NCBI RefSeq assembly: GCF_009755275.1
Contig: NZ_WQLA01000003.1
Coordinates: 62,001 to 126,000, forward strand
DNA length: 64,000 nucleotides
DNA from: Mucilaginibacter aquatilis
GTDB taxonomy: Bacteria > Bacteroidota > Bacteroidia > Sphingobacteriales > Sphingobacteriaceae
Direction: 5' to 3'
Made by a program: the position numbers and the translations under genes. The notes under the pieces are model-generated. The model was not told the origin of the DNA. It was given only the letters and a program-made list of their open reading frames with translations, and did not search any database. Shown in pieces: positions 26,209-35,810 of the stretch. Position 1 is the first letter of the stretch. Every line of letters starts with the position of its first letter.

Positions 26209-27126
26209 ATGTCTTTAAAAGTTGCTGATCTATCGCTTGCTAAAACCCGAATTGCGCCAACACCTAGTGGTTATTTGCACTTGGGCAATGCATTGTCATT
26301 TGTACTTACGGCAACTTTGGCGAAAGAGAGTGGCGCCGAAATTTTGCTGCGTATTGATGACATGGATAAGGAGCGTGTGCGTGATGAATATGTTCAGGAC
26401 GTGTTTGATACGCTGGACTTTTTAGAGATAACATATGCCGAAGGTCCATCAAATCTGCACGATTTTAAAAGCAACTGGTCGCAGCAACAACGCATGCCTT
26501 TATATAACACTATATTGAAGCAGTTGGAAGAGGAGGGAAAGGTATTTGCTTGTAGATGTTCGAGGTTGCAACTGCAAAATCATCAAACTTATCCGGGTAC
26601 GTGTGAACCGCTTGATACTGCTTTGAATTCACCCAATGCTGCGTGGAGACTTAAAACTGAACACAACGAACCGGTATCAATGCTAAGGTGGCCAAGCAGC
26701 CAGGTTGTTTGTAACCTATCACCTGAAATGCAAAGCTTTGTTGTGCGTAAGAAAGATGGGAGACCATCATACCAGCTAAGCAGCTTATGCGATGATATTC
26801 ATTTCGGCGTTGACCTGATCGTACGCGGCCAGGATTTATTCGCATCTACCGTTGCGCAGCAATACCTTGCTCAACAGTTAGATTTTAATTCATTCGAAAG
26901 ATGTGTTTTTTATCATCATCCGCTTATTGAACAGGCAAATGGCATCAAGCTGTCAAAGTCAGCAGGAGCAACGTCTATTAAGTATTTACGAGAAAACGGC
27001 TACAAAAAAAATGACGTATTGAATCAAATGGCTGAACACCTTGAACTCAATGGTAGTTATAGTTCATGGCAACAACTGGGTGAAGGCTGGTTGGCAAATC
27101 TTAAAAACAACAAAGACAATACTTAG
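26209..27126 (+). CDS. Glutamyl-tRNA synthetase-like protein (GluQ type, no anticodon-binding domain)
   Basis: 305 residues, matching the catalytic core only of a class I GluRS. HIGH-like 'PSGYLHLGNAL' is at about 19-29, KMSKS-like 'IKLSKSAG' at about 248-255, and a zinc site of the GluQ form is present: 'CRCSR' (about 115) with 'YPGTC' 12 residues later. GluQ attaches glutamate to queuosine in tRNA-Asp, so a tRNA-modifying role is likeliest; glutamylation of another acceptor cannot be excluded. No queuosine gene is nearby. Stands alone, ending at a terminator. Confidence 0.75.
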   Translation: MSLKVADLSLAKTRIAPTPSGYLHLGNALSFVLTATLAKESGAEILLRIDDMDKERVRDEYVQDVFDTLDFLEITYAEGPSNLHDFKSNWSQQQRMPLYNTILKQLEEEGKVFACRCSRLQLQNHQTYPGTCEPLDTALNSPNAAWRLKTEHNEPVSMLRWPSSQVVCNLSPEMQSFVVRKKDGRPSYQLSSLCDDIHFGVDLIVRGQDLFASTVAQQYLAQQLDFNSFERCVFYHHPLIEQANGIKLSKSAGATSIKYLRENGYKKNDVLNQMAEHLELNGSYSSWQQLGEGWLANLKNNKDNT

Positions 27127-27160
27127 AGTTTAGCACTCACAAATTAAAGTACTTAACGCA

Positions 27161-27187
27161 AAAAGGCCGTCATTAAGCCGGCCTTTT
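27161..27187. terminator. Bidirectional terminator
   Basis: AAAAGGCCG / CGGCCTTTT, 9-bp stem between convergent genes. Confidence 0.8.
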
Positions 27188-27216
27188 GTATTTCATTTAC
27201 ACTTAGCTACGTCAAT

Positions 27217-28002
27217 TTATTTTACGCTTGCTAACACCTGCTCATTAATCGGAATTACTGGAGTATGTTGCAGCTCGGCAACTGTTTTGCTTATCCAGTA
27301 GCTGCCAGCAATATTGTAGCCGGTAGTGTGGTATTGTATTACTCCATTCTGATCAATGATTACATCAGTTGGGTGATTAAGTATACCTAACTTATCACTT
27401 AATTTTTTGCCATTTTCAAGGTGAACATAATTAAGCGGATTGGTATTCAAATATTCTTCCGCAATCTTTTTATCGTCCATAGGCACTGAAATGAATATCA
27501 CGTTAGGATCGTTTTTGAAAGATGCAACCATTTCATTCATGTCAGTAATTTGCTGACGGCATTGTACGTTGTTTACATACCAAAAGCTCATCACTACAAT
27601 TTTTCCCTTCAAGCTTTTTTTATCCCAGCTTGCACCTTTAAAATCTTTCTCTTTAAAGTTTTTGTCAAAGTTTTGGCCTGTAGTGAAAAACGGGCTATCC
27701 ATAGGTTTTGGCATCTGTGCTATCCTTGCATCGCGCTCTGTTTTGGTAAGCTTGGAAAGGCGTAAGGCACCTTTACCATTAGCAAGCATTACCACCTTAA
27801 CATTGTAGCGGCCGGTATTCACCAGGGTCGTCCAGGCGGTATAATCAATCCTTTTTCCAGTTGAGTCGGTAATAACAGAATGTTCATCAAGGCGCGGAAG
27901 TTTATAAACTTTTTGAGGACCAGTTGTGCTAACTTGGGCTTTAACTGAGAAGCTTAAAATTGAGAATAATAAAATTGCTAAGGTGTAAATAGTTGATTTC
28001 AT
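27217..28002 (-). CDS. TlpA-like thioredoxin-fold secreted protein with degenerate CxxC
   Basis: 261 residues with a signal peptide ('MKSTIYTLAILLFSILSFSVKAQ'). The C-terminal half (about 120-245) is a thioredoxin/AhpC-TSA fold: 'GKIVVMSFWYVNNVQC', 'IFISVPMDD', and the cis-Pro loop 'LNHPTDVIIDQNGVI'. Where relatives carry W-C-x-x-C, this protein has N-N-V-Q-C: the nucleophilic first cysteine is replaced by Asn and only the second remains. It should not work as an ordinary disulfide reductase. The N-terminal half (about 25-115) has no recognisable domain. Single gene. Confidence 0.75.
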   Translation of the reverse strand: MKSTIYTLAILLFSILSFSVKAQVSTTGPQKVYKLPRLDEHSVITDSTGKRIDYTAWTTLVNTGRYNVKVVMLANGKGALRLSKLTKTERDARIAQMPKPMDSPFFTTGQNFDKNFKEKDFKGASWDKKSLKGKIVVMSFWYVNNVQCRQQITDMNEMVASFKNDPNVIFISVPMDDKKIAEEYLNTNPLNYVHLENGKKLSDKLGILNHPTDVIIDQNGVIQYHTTGYNIAGSYWISKTVAELQHTPVIPINEQVLASVK

Positions 28003-28334
28003 TTTGGGTTACTGTTTTATACATGAGTATAGGCAAACCCTATTCCTGCAAACCAATATTTACGGCAACGAAACTAAGATTTGCCTTTTTGTTAATGAAG
28101 TGTATTGTGAATGCGCTAAAACGGTCAATTAACTATTGCTTTATTGAAAAGTTTGTAATTGTTAATTTAGATGTAAATATTGTCGCCGTGGGTAAATTTC
28201 CCCAATTACGGTATCACCTCTTGAATATTGGCAATACTCTTCCCCATCTCAAAAAGCAAAAGCCCGGCGTATCGCACTCCGGGCCCTGCAAACCAAACTG
28301 TATGAGGAAGAATTCTTATAAACTTATAAGCAGA
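28003..28334. other. 332-bp intergenic region
   Basis: Upstream of the TlpA-like gene and downstream of the GH43 gene. It holds the GH43 terminator (28251-28284). The plus-strand frame that crosses it passes through the terminator and has no recognisable protein. Confidence 0.45.
28251..28284 (-). terminator. Terminator of the GH43 gene
   Basis: On the minus strand GCCCGG (28279-28284) pairs with CCGGGC (28262-28267), followed by TTTTGCTTTTT. Confidence 0.65.
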
Positions 28335-29396
28335 TTATTCTGATGAAGGAACTGGTAAGGCAACACCTGTACTTACCGGAATACCAAAATCAGGTATGCC
28401 ATCTTTAGTCCAGGTAAATTGCTGCATTCGCGGAGAACGCTGTCCGCCGCATCCACAACCGGGTAAAGGATTTGCGTGGTAAAGAATCCAGTCTTGCTTA
28501 CCATCAGGTGATTTAAAGAATGAATTATGCCCGGGAGCGTAAACACTATTTTGCTTGCTGCCTTCAAACACGGGTTTCGGTGATTTTTTCCAGGATGCCG
28601 GATCCATTACATTGGCCGATGCCGATGCGGTAAGCATTCCAAGTGCGTAGTGATCTGTCCAGCAGCCGCTGGCAGAATAAATCAAAAACAGCTTGTTATT
28701 GTGAACAAGCACTTCTGGTCCCTCGTTTACATTTACATGAGGAGGGTTGCTTGGGTCATTTAGGTCGCCATGCTTTTCCCAGTCATAGTCTGATGATGAT
28801 AGCTTTACCCTTTTTCCTTCAAGTGTATAAGGGTTCTGCATTTTACAGATATAGATGTTTTGTTGCACATTAACATCGCCTTCCCAGCCAGACCAAATTA
28901 AATATAATCGACCTTTGAAGTTAAATACAGATCCATCAATAGCCCATTTATCGTTACCCTCAACAGCCAGTTTTCCTTTAAAGGCCCATTCACCTTTTAA
29001 CGGATCGGAGTTAGCATTTTCAAGCACATATAAGCGGTGGTTTTCGTTCTTGCCATCATCTGCGGCAAAATACATGTACCACTTATTTTGTAAAAAGTGT
29101 AATTCAGGTGCCCATATGTTCTTTGAATACAACGTACCTGCAGGAGGTGTCCAAACCGTTTTTTTTTCGGCGCTAGCTAAATCGGCAATGTTTTTAGTCT
29201 TCCAAATGCTTAACCTGTTGCCTTGGGTATTAGTATAGTAATAATAGCCATCTTTGTGAATTATCCAAGGATCAGCGCCACCCGGTAAAATGGGATTTGT
29301 AAACGTTTTTTGAGGAACGCTTTGAGCGTGAAGGACTGTCGTTGCATTTAGCAACAACACGGTAAAAACGGCAAGTGGCTTAAAAAATTTAAACAC
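28335..29396 (-). CDS. Secreted glycoside hydrolase family 43 (arabinosidase/xylosidase-like)
   Basis: 353 residues with a signal peptide (about 1-24, 'VLLNATTVLHAQ') and a five-bladed propeller. The GH43 acidic residues are visible: the base Asp in 'GGADPWIIHKDGYYY' (about 41), the pKa-tuning Asp in 'WAIDGSVF' (about 153) and the acid Glu in 'VNEGPEVLVH' (about 227). Cleavage of arabinose or xylose from plant polysaccharides is expected; linkage cannot be assigned. Starts with GTG at 29396. Shares strand with the GH92 gene but is separated by 254 bp. Confidence 0.85.
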   Translation of the reverse strand: MFKFFKPLAVFTVLLLNATTVLHAQSVPQKTFTNPILPGGADPWIIHKDGYYYYTNTQGNRLSIWKTKNIADLASAEKKTVWTPPAGTLYSKNIWAPELHFLQNKWYMYFAADDGKNENHRLYVLENANSDPLKGEWAFKGKLAVEGNDKWAIDGSVFNFKGRLYLIWSGWEGDVNVQQNIYICKMQNPYTLEGKRVKLSSSDYDWEKHGDLNDPSNPPHVNVNEGPEVLVHNNKLFLIYSASGCWTDHYALGMLTASASANVMDPASWKKSPKPVFEGSKQNSVYAPGHNSFFKSPDGKQDWILYHANPLPGCGCGGQRSPRMQQFTWTKDGIPDFGIPVSTGVALPVPSSE

Positions 29397-29650
29397 GGTT
29401 CTGATATTAATTTGATATGCGTATTAACCCTTGTTGCCTATTTTGATGGCTCGGTTAAGCAAGTACAATTGGTTGTTTGTAAAACAAAGCAAGAGTAGTA
29501 ATTAATATCAAGGCATTTGTATCAACCTTTATTCAATCCGTCTCAATTTATCAAATCAAATTGTGGTATGTACAATGTAGCAGGAACAGCATTTAGTATG
29601 CTAATTTAAAATAACAAATTATGCAGCATGTAAGTAATTTACAGTTACTA

Positions 29651-32600
29651 TTATCGGATGGTTATTTCATCAGTAAAAATGTACGACGGACTTCCTTTGC
29701 TTTCGTGCCACTCGGGCAAGGGGCCATATTGTTTGGCTAATACTTTAATATAGCGCGTTTTGCGGTTAATGTTTGCCGTAAATGCCTGCGTTTTAGTAGC
29801 TGTATTATCAACAGGTATTTTGCTTTTTACGGTTACAGGTGGTCCAAATTTTTTACCATCATCAGATAGTGAATATTGCACCCATTGCGGGAATACAATC
29901 CACGACTGCGTGTCTTGCAGGGTATTCAAGCTAATTTCAGTTATCGGTTTCAAAGATCCTAAATCAATTATGGCTTCAAAATCCGCCTTTTGAAAACCCT
30001 GCCAGGCGTTTCCGGTGCGCCAGTTATCAATACCTATTATTCCATCAATAAGTGCTTCATCGCCGGTAGAGGCGTAGTTTGGCTCATATTTATTAATGAG
30101 CTTAATTTTGGTGTTGCTTGTAATTTGGCTAAACGTACCGGTATTTACTATGCTCCACTTGCCGTTTTTAAAGGCTATTGCTTTTATAGTAGTGGTAGCG
30201 CTAATGGTTAATGGTTTAATATACGTGTTTGACGAAGCGTTTGGTGTGCTGCCATCAAGCGTGTAATAAATTTTTGCATTGATGTCGGCGCAGTTTATGG
30301 CAACTGTTATAGGCGTTTTAAAAGTTCGCATGGTACTTATAAAACCCGGTACTGGCACAATTACAGAGTCAGTAATGCGCGATGTTGGCCTCTCTAATTC
30401 CTGAACAAATATTTGGTTAGGCAGCTTACCGGTAAAAATTTCAAACTCACCGCCTTTGCTTATATCATCATAGTCGATATAAAGTTTGCTGTATGGCTTC
30501 TTATTAAAGTTCATACCCTGCAGGTAAGTGTTGTTAAGGCTTACTGATGTTCCGGAGTTCAATACAGTGAACTTCTTGCCATTCTCGAGGTTCACAACTG
30601 CTTTTTCAAACTGCGGTAAACCAATTAAAAACTGTTGCTGCCCGGGAGCTATATTATATATTCCCAGCGCGCTCATTACATACCATGCCGACATCTGTCC
30701 GCAGTCTTCATTACCTGCAAGGCCGTCAGGCTGGGCGGTGTATTGAGTTCTAAATATATCTTTCAAACGCATTTGCGTTTTCTCGGGCTTAGCGGTAAAG
30801 TTATACAGGTAAGCCATATGATGACTTGGCTCATTACCATGTGCATACTGACCAATAAGGCCGGTAACATCAGACTGTTCGCGCCCGCTTAGCTTTGCGG
30901 TTGTGGTAAATAACTCATCAAGCTTGGCTTCAAGTTTTTCTTTTCCACCCATGGCAGTAGCCAACCCATCAACATCCTGTGGAGCAAAAAAACTATAATG
31001 CCAGGCATTGCCTTCTGTATAATTGTTATTGATGTCTGTTGGATTGAAAGGCGTAAACCAGGTGCCGTTTACACGCGCCTGCATAAAGCCTGTTTGATTA
31101 TTATAAACGTTTTTCCAGTATTGTGCACGTTTTATATAGGTGTTGTAATCCTCAGGCTTGTTCATCATTTTAGCCATCTGAGCTATACACCAGTCATCGT
31201 AAGCGTACTCTAAAGTTTTTGATACCGATTCATTTTCTTTATCGCCCAATACGTAGCCATACTGTGCATACAAATTGAGGCCAACACGGTTAGCGTTTGT
31301 AGATGCTTTCATGGCTTCTAATGCTTTGCCGGCATCAAAGTCGCGTATGCCTTTACTATAGGCATCGGCAATTACCGGTATGGCGTGGTTGCCAATCATG
31401 CAAAAGGTTTCGTTTGATGCAAGCGGCCATACGGGCAATAAGCCGCCCTGCTCATACATGGCCAAAAAAGTTTTAATAAAGTCGAGCGTGCGTTTTTTAT
31501 CAATCAAAGTAAGCAGCGGGTGCTCAGCCCTGAAGGTATCCCATAAAGAAAATACCGTGTAATAATTAAAGCCATCGGCTTTATGCACTTTGCCATCCAA
31601 ACCGCGGTATTGTCCGTCAACATCGTTATAAATGTTTGGAGCAATCATACAGTGGTACAACGCCGTATAAAATATGGTTTGTTTTATTTTGGAATAATCA
31701 GGGAATGACTGTTTTTTTTGTTGTTGCGGAAAGCCCCCATAGCCGTAACCATATGACGATGACATGTTTTGCTGCTGGGGGACAGGCGGGCCACCACCTT
31801 CAATTTCAATTTTTGCCAATTCAGTGCTCCATGCAGCGCGGGCCTGCTTAACTGTTTTTTTAAAGTCAAAATCTTTTAGCTCTGCATCAAGGTTCTTAAG
31901 GGCACCTTCTGAGCTTACCGGAGAGATGCCAACTTTTACCAATACATCCTTTGGGTCATCAAACTGCACGTACATTTTGATGTTGTTCCCTTCCAGCTTT
32001 TGCTTGCCTTGCTGCAATATATCATTTTGTGATATGCCATAGGTTTTGAATGGTTTAGAAAACTTAGCATGAAAATACACATTCTGATCATTTGCCCACG
32101 ATTTAGACTGCCTGAAACCCCTTATTTCATGATCATTTACAACCTCAATCCAGGAGTTTAAAACCTTATCGCGGTGGCTTAAATCAATGATGATATTTGC
32201 CTGGTTGGTTGAGGGATATTCGTAGTGGTGCAAGCCAACACGCTGCGTTGCTGTAAGCTCAACTTCAACGTTATATTTATCTAATAGTGTTTTGTAGTAA
32301 CCCGGCGATGCCTGCTCATTTGCTTTCTTAAATCCCGAGCGGTACTCGGTATTTTTAAATTTAGGCAAACCCGTAGTAGGCATAAAAAGCACATCGCAAT
32401 AATCGGGAATGCCGGTGCCGCTAAGGTGAGTGTGTGAAAAACCGTAGACAGTAGTATCAGTATAATGATAGCCCGAGCAGCCATCCCAACCCTCAAGCCG
32501 GGTATCTGGACTTAGTTGAACCATGCCAAACGGAACAGTAGCTCCCGGAAAAGTATGTCCGTGTCCACCCGTGCCGATAAACGGGTTTACCAGCGGTGTA

Positions 32601-32686
32601 TAATCTTTCTTTTTTTGTGCCGATGCAGTGAAAAAAAATAACAGGCAGCAAGAAAGTACAGGGAGTACTTGTTTTACCATTCTCAT
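29651..32686 (-). CDS. Glycoside hydrolase family 92 (alpha-mannosidase-like) with HEX-C and F5/8C modules
   Basis: About 1011 residues, exported (signal to about 23, 'LLFFFTASAQ'). The GH92 part opens with 'VNPFIGTGGHGHTFPGATVPFGMVQLSPDT' landmarks (cited in part: 'GTGGHGHTFPGA') and includes 'SLWDTFRAEHPLL', 'GNEDCGQMSAWYV' and 'GNEPSHHMAYLY'. A Gln/Tyr/Gly-rich loop (about 298-318) interrupts it. Then come a chitobiase C-terminal-like module (about 795-855, 'AKIYYTLDGSTPNASS') and a discoidin-like F5/8C module (about 870-1012). Ca-dependent exo-alpha-mannosidase on glycans or yeast mannan is likely. Start ATG 32686; TTG at 32689 is possible. Confidence 0.9.
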   Translation of the reverse strand: MRMVKQVLPVLSCCLLFFFTASAQKKKDYTPLVNPFIGTGGHGHTFPGATVPFGMVQLSPDTRLEGWDGCSGYHYTDTTVYGFSHTHLSGTGIPDYCDVLFMPTTGLPKFKNTEYRSGFKKANEQASPGYYKTLLDKYNVEVELTATQRVGLHHYEYPSTNQANIIIDLSHRDKVLNSWIEVVNDHEIRGFRQSKSWANDQNVYFHAKFSKPFKTYGISQNDILQQGKQKLEGNNIKMYVQFDDPKDVLVKVGISPVSSEGALKNLDAELKDFDFKKTVKQARAAWSTELAKIEIEGGGPPVPQQQNMSSSYGYGYGGFPQQQKKQSFPDYSKIKQTIFYTALYHCMIAPNIYNDVDGQYRGLDGKVHKADGFNYYTVFSLWDTFRAEHPLLTLIDKKRTLDFIKTFLAMYEQGGLLPVWPLASNETFCMIGNHAIPVIADAYSKGIRDFDAGKALEAMKASTNANRVGLNLYAQYGYVLGDKENESVSKTLEYAYDDWCIAQMAKMMNKPEDYNTYIKRAQYWKNVYNNQTGFMQARVNGTWFTPFNPTDINNNYTEGNAWHYSFFAPQDVDGLATAMGGKEKLEAKLDELFTTTAKLSGREQSDVTGLIGQYAHGNEPSHHMAYLYNFTAKPEKTQMRLKDIFRTQYTAQPDGLAGNEDCGQMSAWYVMSALGIYNIAPGQQQFLIGLPQFEKAVVNLENGKKFTVLNSGTSVSLNNTYLQGMNFNKKPYSKLYIDYDDISKGGEFEIFTGKLPNQIFVQELERPTSRITDSVIVPVPGFISTMRTFKTPITVAINCADINAKIYYTLDGSTPNASSNTYIKPLTISATTTIKAIAFKNGKWSIVNTGTFSQITSNTKIKLINKYEPNYASTGDEALIDGIIGIDNWRTGNAWQGFQKADFEAIIDLGSLKPITEISLNTLQDTQSWIVFPQWVQYSLSDDGKKFGPPVTVKSKIPVDNTATKTQAFTANINRKTRYIKVLAKQYGPLPEWHESKGSPSYIFTDEITIR

Positions 32687-32745
32687 CAAAATGCGTTTAT
32701 AATGTACTTGATTTAACGCAAAATAGGGAGATTAGTGTTAACGCG

Positions 32746-32753
32746 CAAAAATA
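32746..32753 (-). promoter_or_regulatory. -7 promoter element before GH92 gene
   Basis: TATTTTTG on the minus strand, an exact TAnnTTTG, 60 bp before the ATG and just beyond the omega-amidase stop. No clear -33 box. Confidence 0.35.
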
Positions 32754-32770
32754 CTTTGGCTGGCTAAAGC

Positions 32771-33547
32771 CTACTCAATGTTGAAACTATCGGCATCCTT
32801 TAAAAATGGAAGGGCCCTGCGGGTTTTTAAAAGCTCTTCGGCGTTGATGCTGAAGGTATAAATATCTTCCTCATTAGGCTTATAGTAAATTACCTTGCCG
32901 TTGGGGTCAATACACATCGAATCACCTGAGTGGTATACCTCATTGCCATCATACCCAAAACGGTTTACGCCAATAACGTAAGCCTGGTTTTCAACTGCGC
33001 GTGCAGGTATAAGAGTACGCCAGTGCAGTGAGCGGCGCTCTGGCCAGTTGGCAACAATAATCATTAGGTCGTATTCGGCATTTACATTACGCAGCCAAAC
33101 CGGAAAGCGCAAATCGTAGCAGATAACCGGGCAAATTTTCCAACCTAATAACTCAACAATAAGCTTTTTATCGCCGGCGGTGTATTTTTCATCTTCCTTG
33201 CCAAGTGCAAATAAATGGCGTTTGTCGTAATGCTCGTAAGTGCCATCAGGCCTCATCCAAATAAGCCGGTTGTAATATTTTTCACCCTCGCTTATAATTA
33301 GACTGCCCGTTACAACACAATTCATTTTTTGAGCAGTGTCTTTCATCCATTGCATGGATTTACCATCCATAGGTTCGGCAAGCTTTTCGGCATTCATGGT
33401 GAAGCCGGTATTGAACATCTCGGGCAAAATTACCAAATCAGTTGAAGTGCGTACGCCAGACAATCGCAATGATATGTTTTGCAGGTTCTTATCAATGTTT
33501 TCCCAGAAAAGATAACCTTGATAGGTGGTGATTTTTAAGTTATTCAT
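32771..33547 (-). CDS. Omega-amidase (nitrilase superfamily, YafV type)
   Basis: 258 residues from the ATG at 33547; a TTG at 33559 would add four. The Glu-Lys-Cys triad of nitrilases is visible: Glu in 'ILPEMFNTGF' (about 43), Lys in 'YDKRHLFALG' (about 109) and Cys in 'PVICYDLRFP' (about 142). This family hydrolyses 2-oxoglutaramate and 2-oxosuccinamate. The gene for a YbdL-type aminotransferase lies 54 bp upstream on the same strand; together they would transaminate methionine-cycle keto acids with glutamine and remove the 2-oxoglutaramate formed. Confidence 0.85.
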   Translation of the reverse strand: MNNLKITTYQGYLFWENIDKNLQNISLRLSGVRTSTDLVILPEMFNTGFTMNAEKLAEPMDGKSMQWMKDTAQKMNCVVTGSLIISEGEKYYNRLIWMRPDGTYEHYDKRHLFALGKEDEKYTAGDKKLIVELLGWKICPVICYDLRFPVWLRNVNAEYDLMIIVANWPERRSLHWRTLIPARAVENQAYVIGVNRFGYDGNEVYHSGDSMCIDPNGKVIYYKPNEEDIYTFSINAEELLKTRRALPFLKDADSFNIE

Positions 33548-33601
33548 TGGCAACGGCAAAATAACTGGTGAATAATTGGATTAATGCAAGTAACAAAAAA
33601 T

Positions 33602-34744
33602 CTACAGCTTTATTAAACGCTCAATAGCGCGCTCAAGTGTCTCCTGCTTTTTGGCAAAACAAAAGCGAAGCACCTTGTGGTCGGTACCTTTACTATAAAA
33701 GGCCGAAACTGGTATTGAAGCTACGCCATACTCATGTGTAATTTGTATAGCATAATCGGTATCTTTTACATCACTAATATGCTCATAACTTACCGATTGA
33801 AAGTAAGAGCCCGAACAAGGCAGTAACCTGAAGCGGGTTTGTGATAACCCATCTCTAAAATAGTCACGTTTCTGCTGGAAAAAACCGGCCAGTTCATTAT
33901 AAACATTTTCGTTTTTGAGGTACTCTGCCACCCCAACCTGCATGGGTGTATTCACACTGAATACCGTATATTGATGTAGCTTTCTGAATTCGGCAGTTAA
34001 GGCAGCAGGGGCAAGGCAGTAGCCCAACTTCCACCCGGTTGTATGAAACATTTTACCAAACGATCCGACTATAAAGCTACGCTCGCGTAACTCAGGGTAT
34101 CGTGCCATGCTGTGATGTGTTTGCCCGTCAAACACCAAATGCTCATAAACTTCATCGCTCAAAATCAAGATATCACGATTCTTAACAATGGCAGCTAACT
34201 CCTCAATATCACTTTCACTAAGTATGGTTGCAGTAGGGTTATGGGGCGAATTGAGTATGATCATTCGCGTGCGGTTGCTTATTAAGCGTTTCACCATATC
34301 CCAGGCAATGCGGTAATCAGGTGGTTCAAGCTCTAACGACTTAACAGTTCCACCCATTAGTTTAATTGCAGGTGCATATGAATCATAAGCCGGTTCAAAA
34401 ACAATTACCTCATCATTTGGATGTATGGCCGCACAAATTGCAGTAAATATTGCCTGCGTGCCGCCCGATGTGATGGTAATTTCTGTATCAGGGTGGTAAA
34501 CCGCACCGTATAACTTTTCAGTTTTGCGGGCAATTTCTTCACGTAACGGTAGCCAGCCGGCCATAGGCGCATATTGGTTATAACCGTTTTTCATGGCATC
34601 ATTCACCAGCGACACAAGTTGCGGGTCACAATCATAATCGGGAAAGCCCTGAGATAAATTGATGGCGCCAAGGTCATTAGCCAACGCCGACATTACGGTA
34701 AATATAGTTGTTCCTGTATGCGGAAGTTTTGATCCGGTTATCAT
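33602..34744 (-). CDS. Methionine/glutamine aminotransferase (YbdL-like, PLP fold type I)
   Basis: 380 residues, full length. Visible: 'NLSQGFPDYDCD' (about 29), 'ITSGGTQAIF' (about 91), 'LNSPHNPTATIL' (about 164), 'ILSDEVYEHLVFDG' with the pyridine-N Asp (about 197), and the PLP lysine in 'SFGKMFHTTGWKLGY' (about 232). These fit the kynurenine/methionine aminotransferase group. It precedes the omega-amidase and is probably cotranscribed with it, a recurrent pairing in bacteria that suggests methionine salvage. Confidence 0.85.
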   Translation of the reverse strand: MITGSKLPHTGTTIFTVMSALANDLGAINLSQGFPDYDCDPQLVSLVNDAMKNGYNQYAPMAGWLPLREEIARKTEKLYGAVYHPDTEITITSGGTQAIFTAICAAIHPNDEVIVFEPAYDSYAPAIKLMGGTVKSLELEPPDYRIAWDMVKRLISNRTRMIILNSPHNPTATILSESDIEELAAIVKNRDILILSDEVYEHLVFDGQTHHSMARYPELRERSFIVGSFGKMFHTTGWKLGYCLAPAALTAEFRKLHQYTVFSVNTPMQVGVAEYLKNENVYNELAGFFQQKRDYFRDGLSQTRFRLLPCSGSYFQSVSYEHISDVKDTDYAIQITHEYGVASIPVSAFYSKGTDHKVLRFCFAKKQETLERAIERLIKL

Positions 34745-34835
34745 TAAGGGCTAAATTAGTTAATTAAGCGTAAAAATTGCCTGCTGTTCATAAAACTTCT
34801 GTAGCGGTATACCCGCAAATGTTTACTTTAGTACA

Positions 34836-35810
34836 ATGATGCGCAATCTACACCTGTTGTTATTAATTGGAACGTTTTTTTTGCTCGCTGCTTGTACATC
34901 ATCTAAAAAAAGTAGTGTACCGGTTGTGGGCTTTGTTGATGCCTTTGAAGATGCTACCATAGCACAGGCTAAAAATGGCTTTACCGATGCCCTAGCTAAA
35001 AATGGCTTTAGCGAGGCAAAAGGTACAGTTAAAATCGAGTATCAAAATGCGCAGGGTAGTATTCCAACACTTACTCAAATTGTAAACCAGTTCGTAACCA
35101 AACCGGTTGATTTACTAGCTACAAGCACAACGCTTTCATCCGTGACTGCCGCTCAAAAAACCAGCACTATACCCATATTTATGATGGTGTCACCAACGCC
35201 TGAGCGCGCTCACCTTACCGATGCGCAGGGCAAAGCACCATCAAATCTTTTTGGTACGGTTGAAGATTTAAATTATATTGATACTTCTTTCAGTATTATT
35301 CCGCGTTTATTGAAGCCACGGGGTAATAAGCTTGTTGTTGGGATGATTTATAACCAGTCTGAGCCGCAATCGGCCGATGCTATGCAACGTATAAATGATC
35401 TTGCCGGTAAATTAAATATTACGTTGGTAGCGCTTCCGCTAAATTCATCTACTGAGGCACAGCTGGTTACGCAGTCGCTGCTCAACAAAAATATTGATGC
35501 CTTCTTTGCTAATCCTGATAACACCGTATTTGCAGCGTTTGAAACCATTCTAAAAAGCTGCAACCAAAAGAAAGTTCCTGTTTTTACCAGTGAAGCGGGT
35601 TTAGTACAACGCGGAGCTGTTGCCGCTTTTGGAGCAGATATTTATCAATGGGGATACCAATCAGGCTTGCAAGCGGCGCAGTATTTAAAAACACACGGCA
35701 CTAAGGGCCTCAAACCCGAAATGGTGAAAGTGAGAAAACGTGTGTACAATGCTGATGCTGCCAAAAAGTATAATATTAGTGTACCTTCAAATTACGAAGC
35801 TATAAAGTAA
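34836..35810 (+). CDS. ABC transporter substrate-binding lipoprotein (TrpX/PF04392 type)
   Basis: 324 residues. Lipobox 'FFLLAACTSS' puts the acylated Cys at residue 20. The mature part is a two-lobed periplasmic-binding fold: 'VPVVGFVDAFEDATIAQAKNG' (split: 'VVGFVDAFED'), 'LATSTTLSSVTAAQ', 'SEAGLVQRGAVAAFGADIYQWG' region. The family is linked to aromatic amino acids in some Gram-positives; the ligand here is not known. Stop and next start overlap in TAATG, so the three genes form one transporter operon. Confidence 0.85.
   Translation: MMRNLHLLLLIGTFFLLAACTSSKKSSVPVVGFVDAFEDATIAQAKNGFTDALAKNGFSEAKGTVKIEYQNAQGSIPTLTQIVNQFVTKPVDLLATSTTLSSVTAAQKTSTIPIFMMVSPTPERAHLTDAQGKAPSNLFGTVEDLNYIDTSFSIIPRLLKPRGNKLVVGMIYNQSEPQSADAMQRINDLAGKLNITLVALPLNSSTEAQLVTQSLLNKNIDAFFANPDNTVFAAFETILKSCNQKKVPVFTSEAGLVQRGAVAAFGADIYQWGYQSGLQAAQYLKTHGTKGLKPEMVKVRKRVYNADAAKKYNISVPSNYEAIK

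Noticed and set aside
27993..28343. 116-codon plus-strand ORF in the gap before the TlpA-like gene
   Set aside because: It overlaps the start of the TlpA-like gene and runs through the GH43 terminator hairpin; composition is not protein-like.
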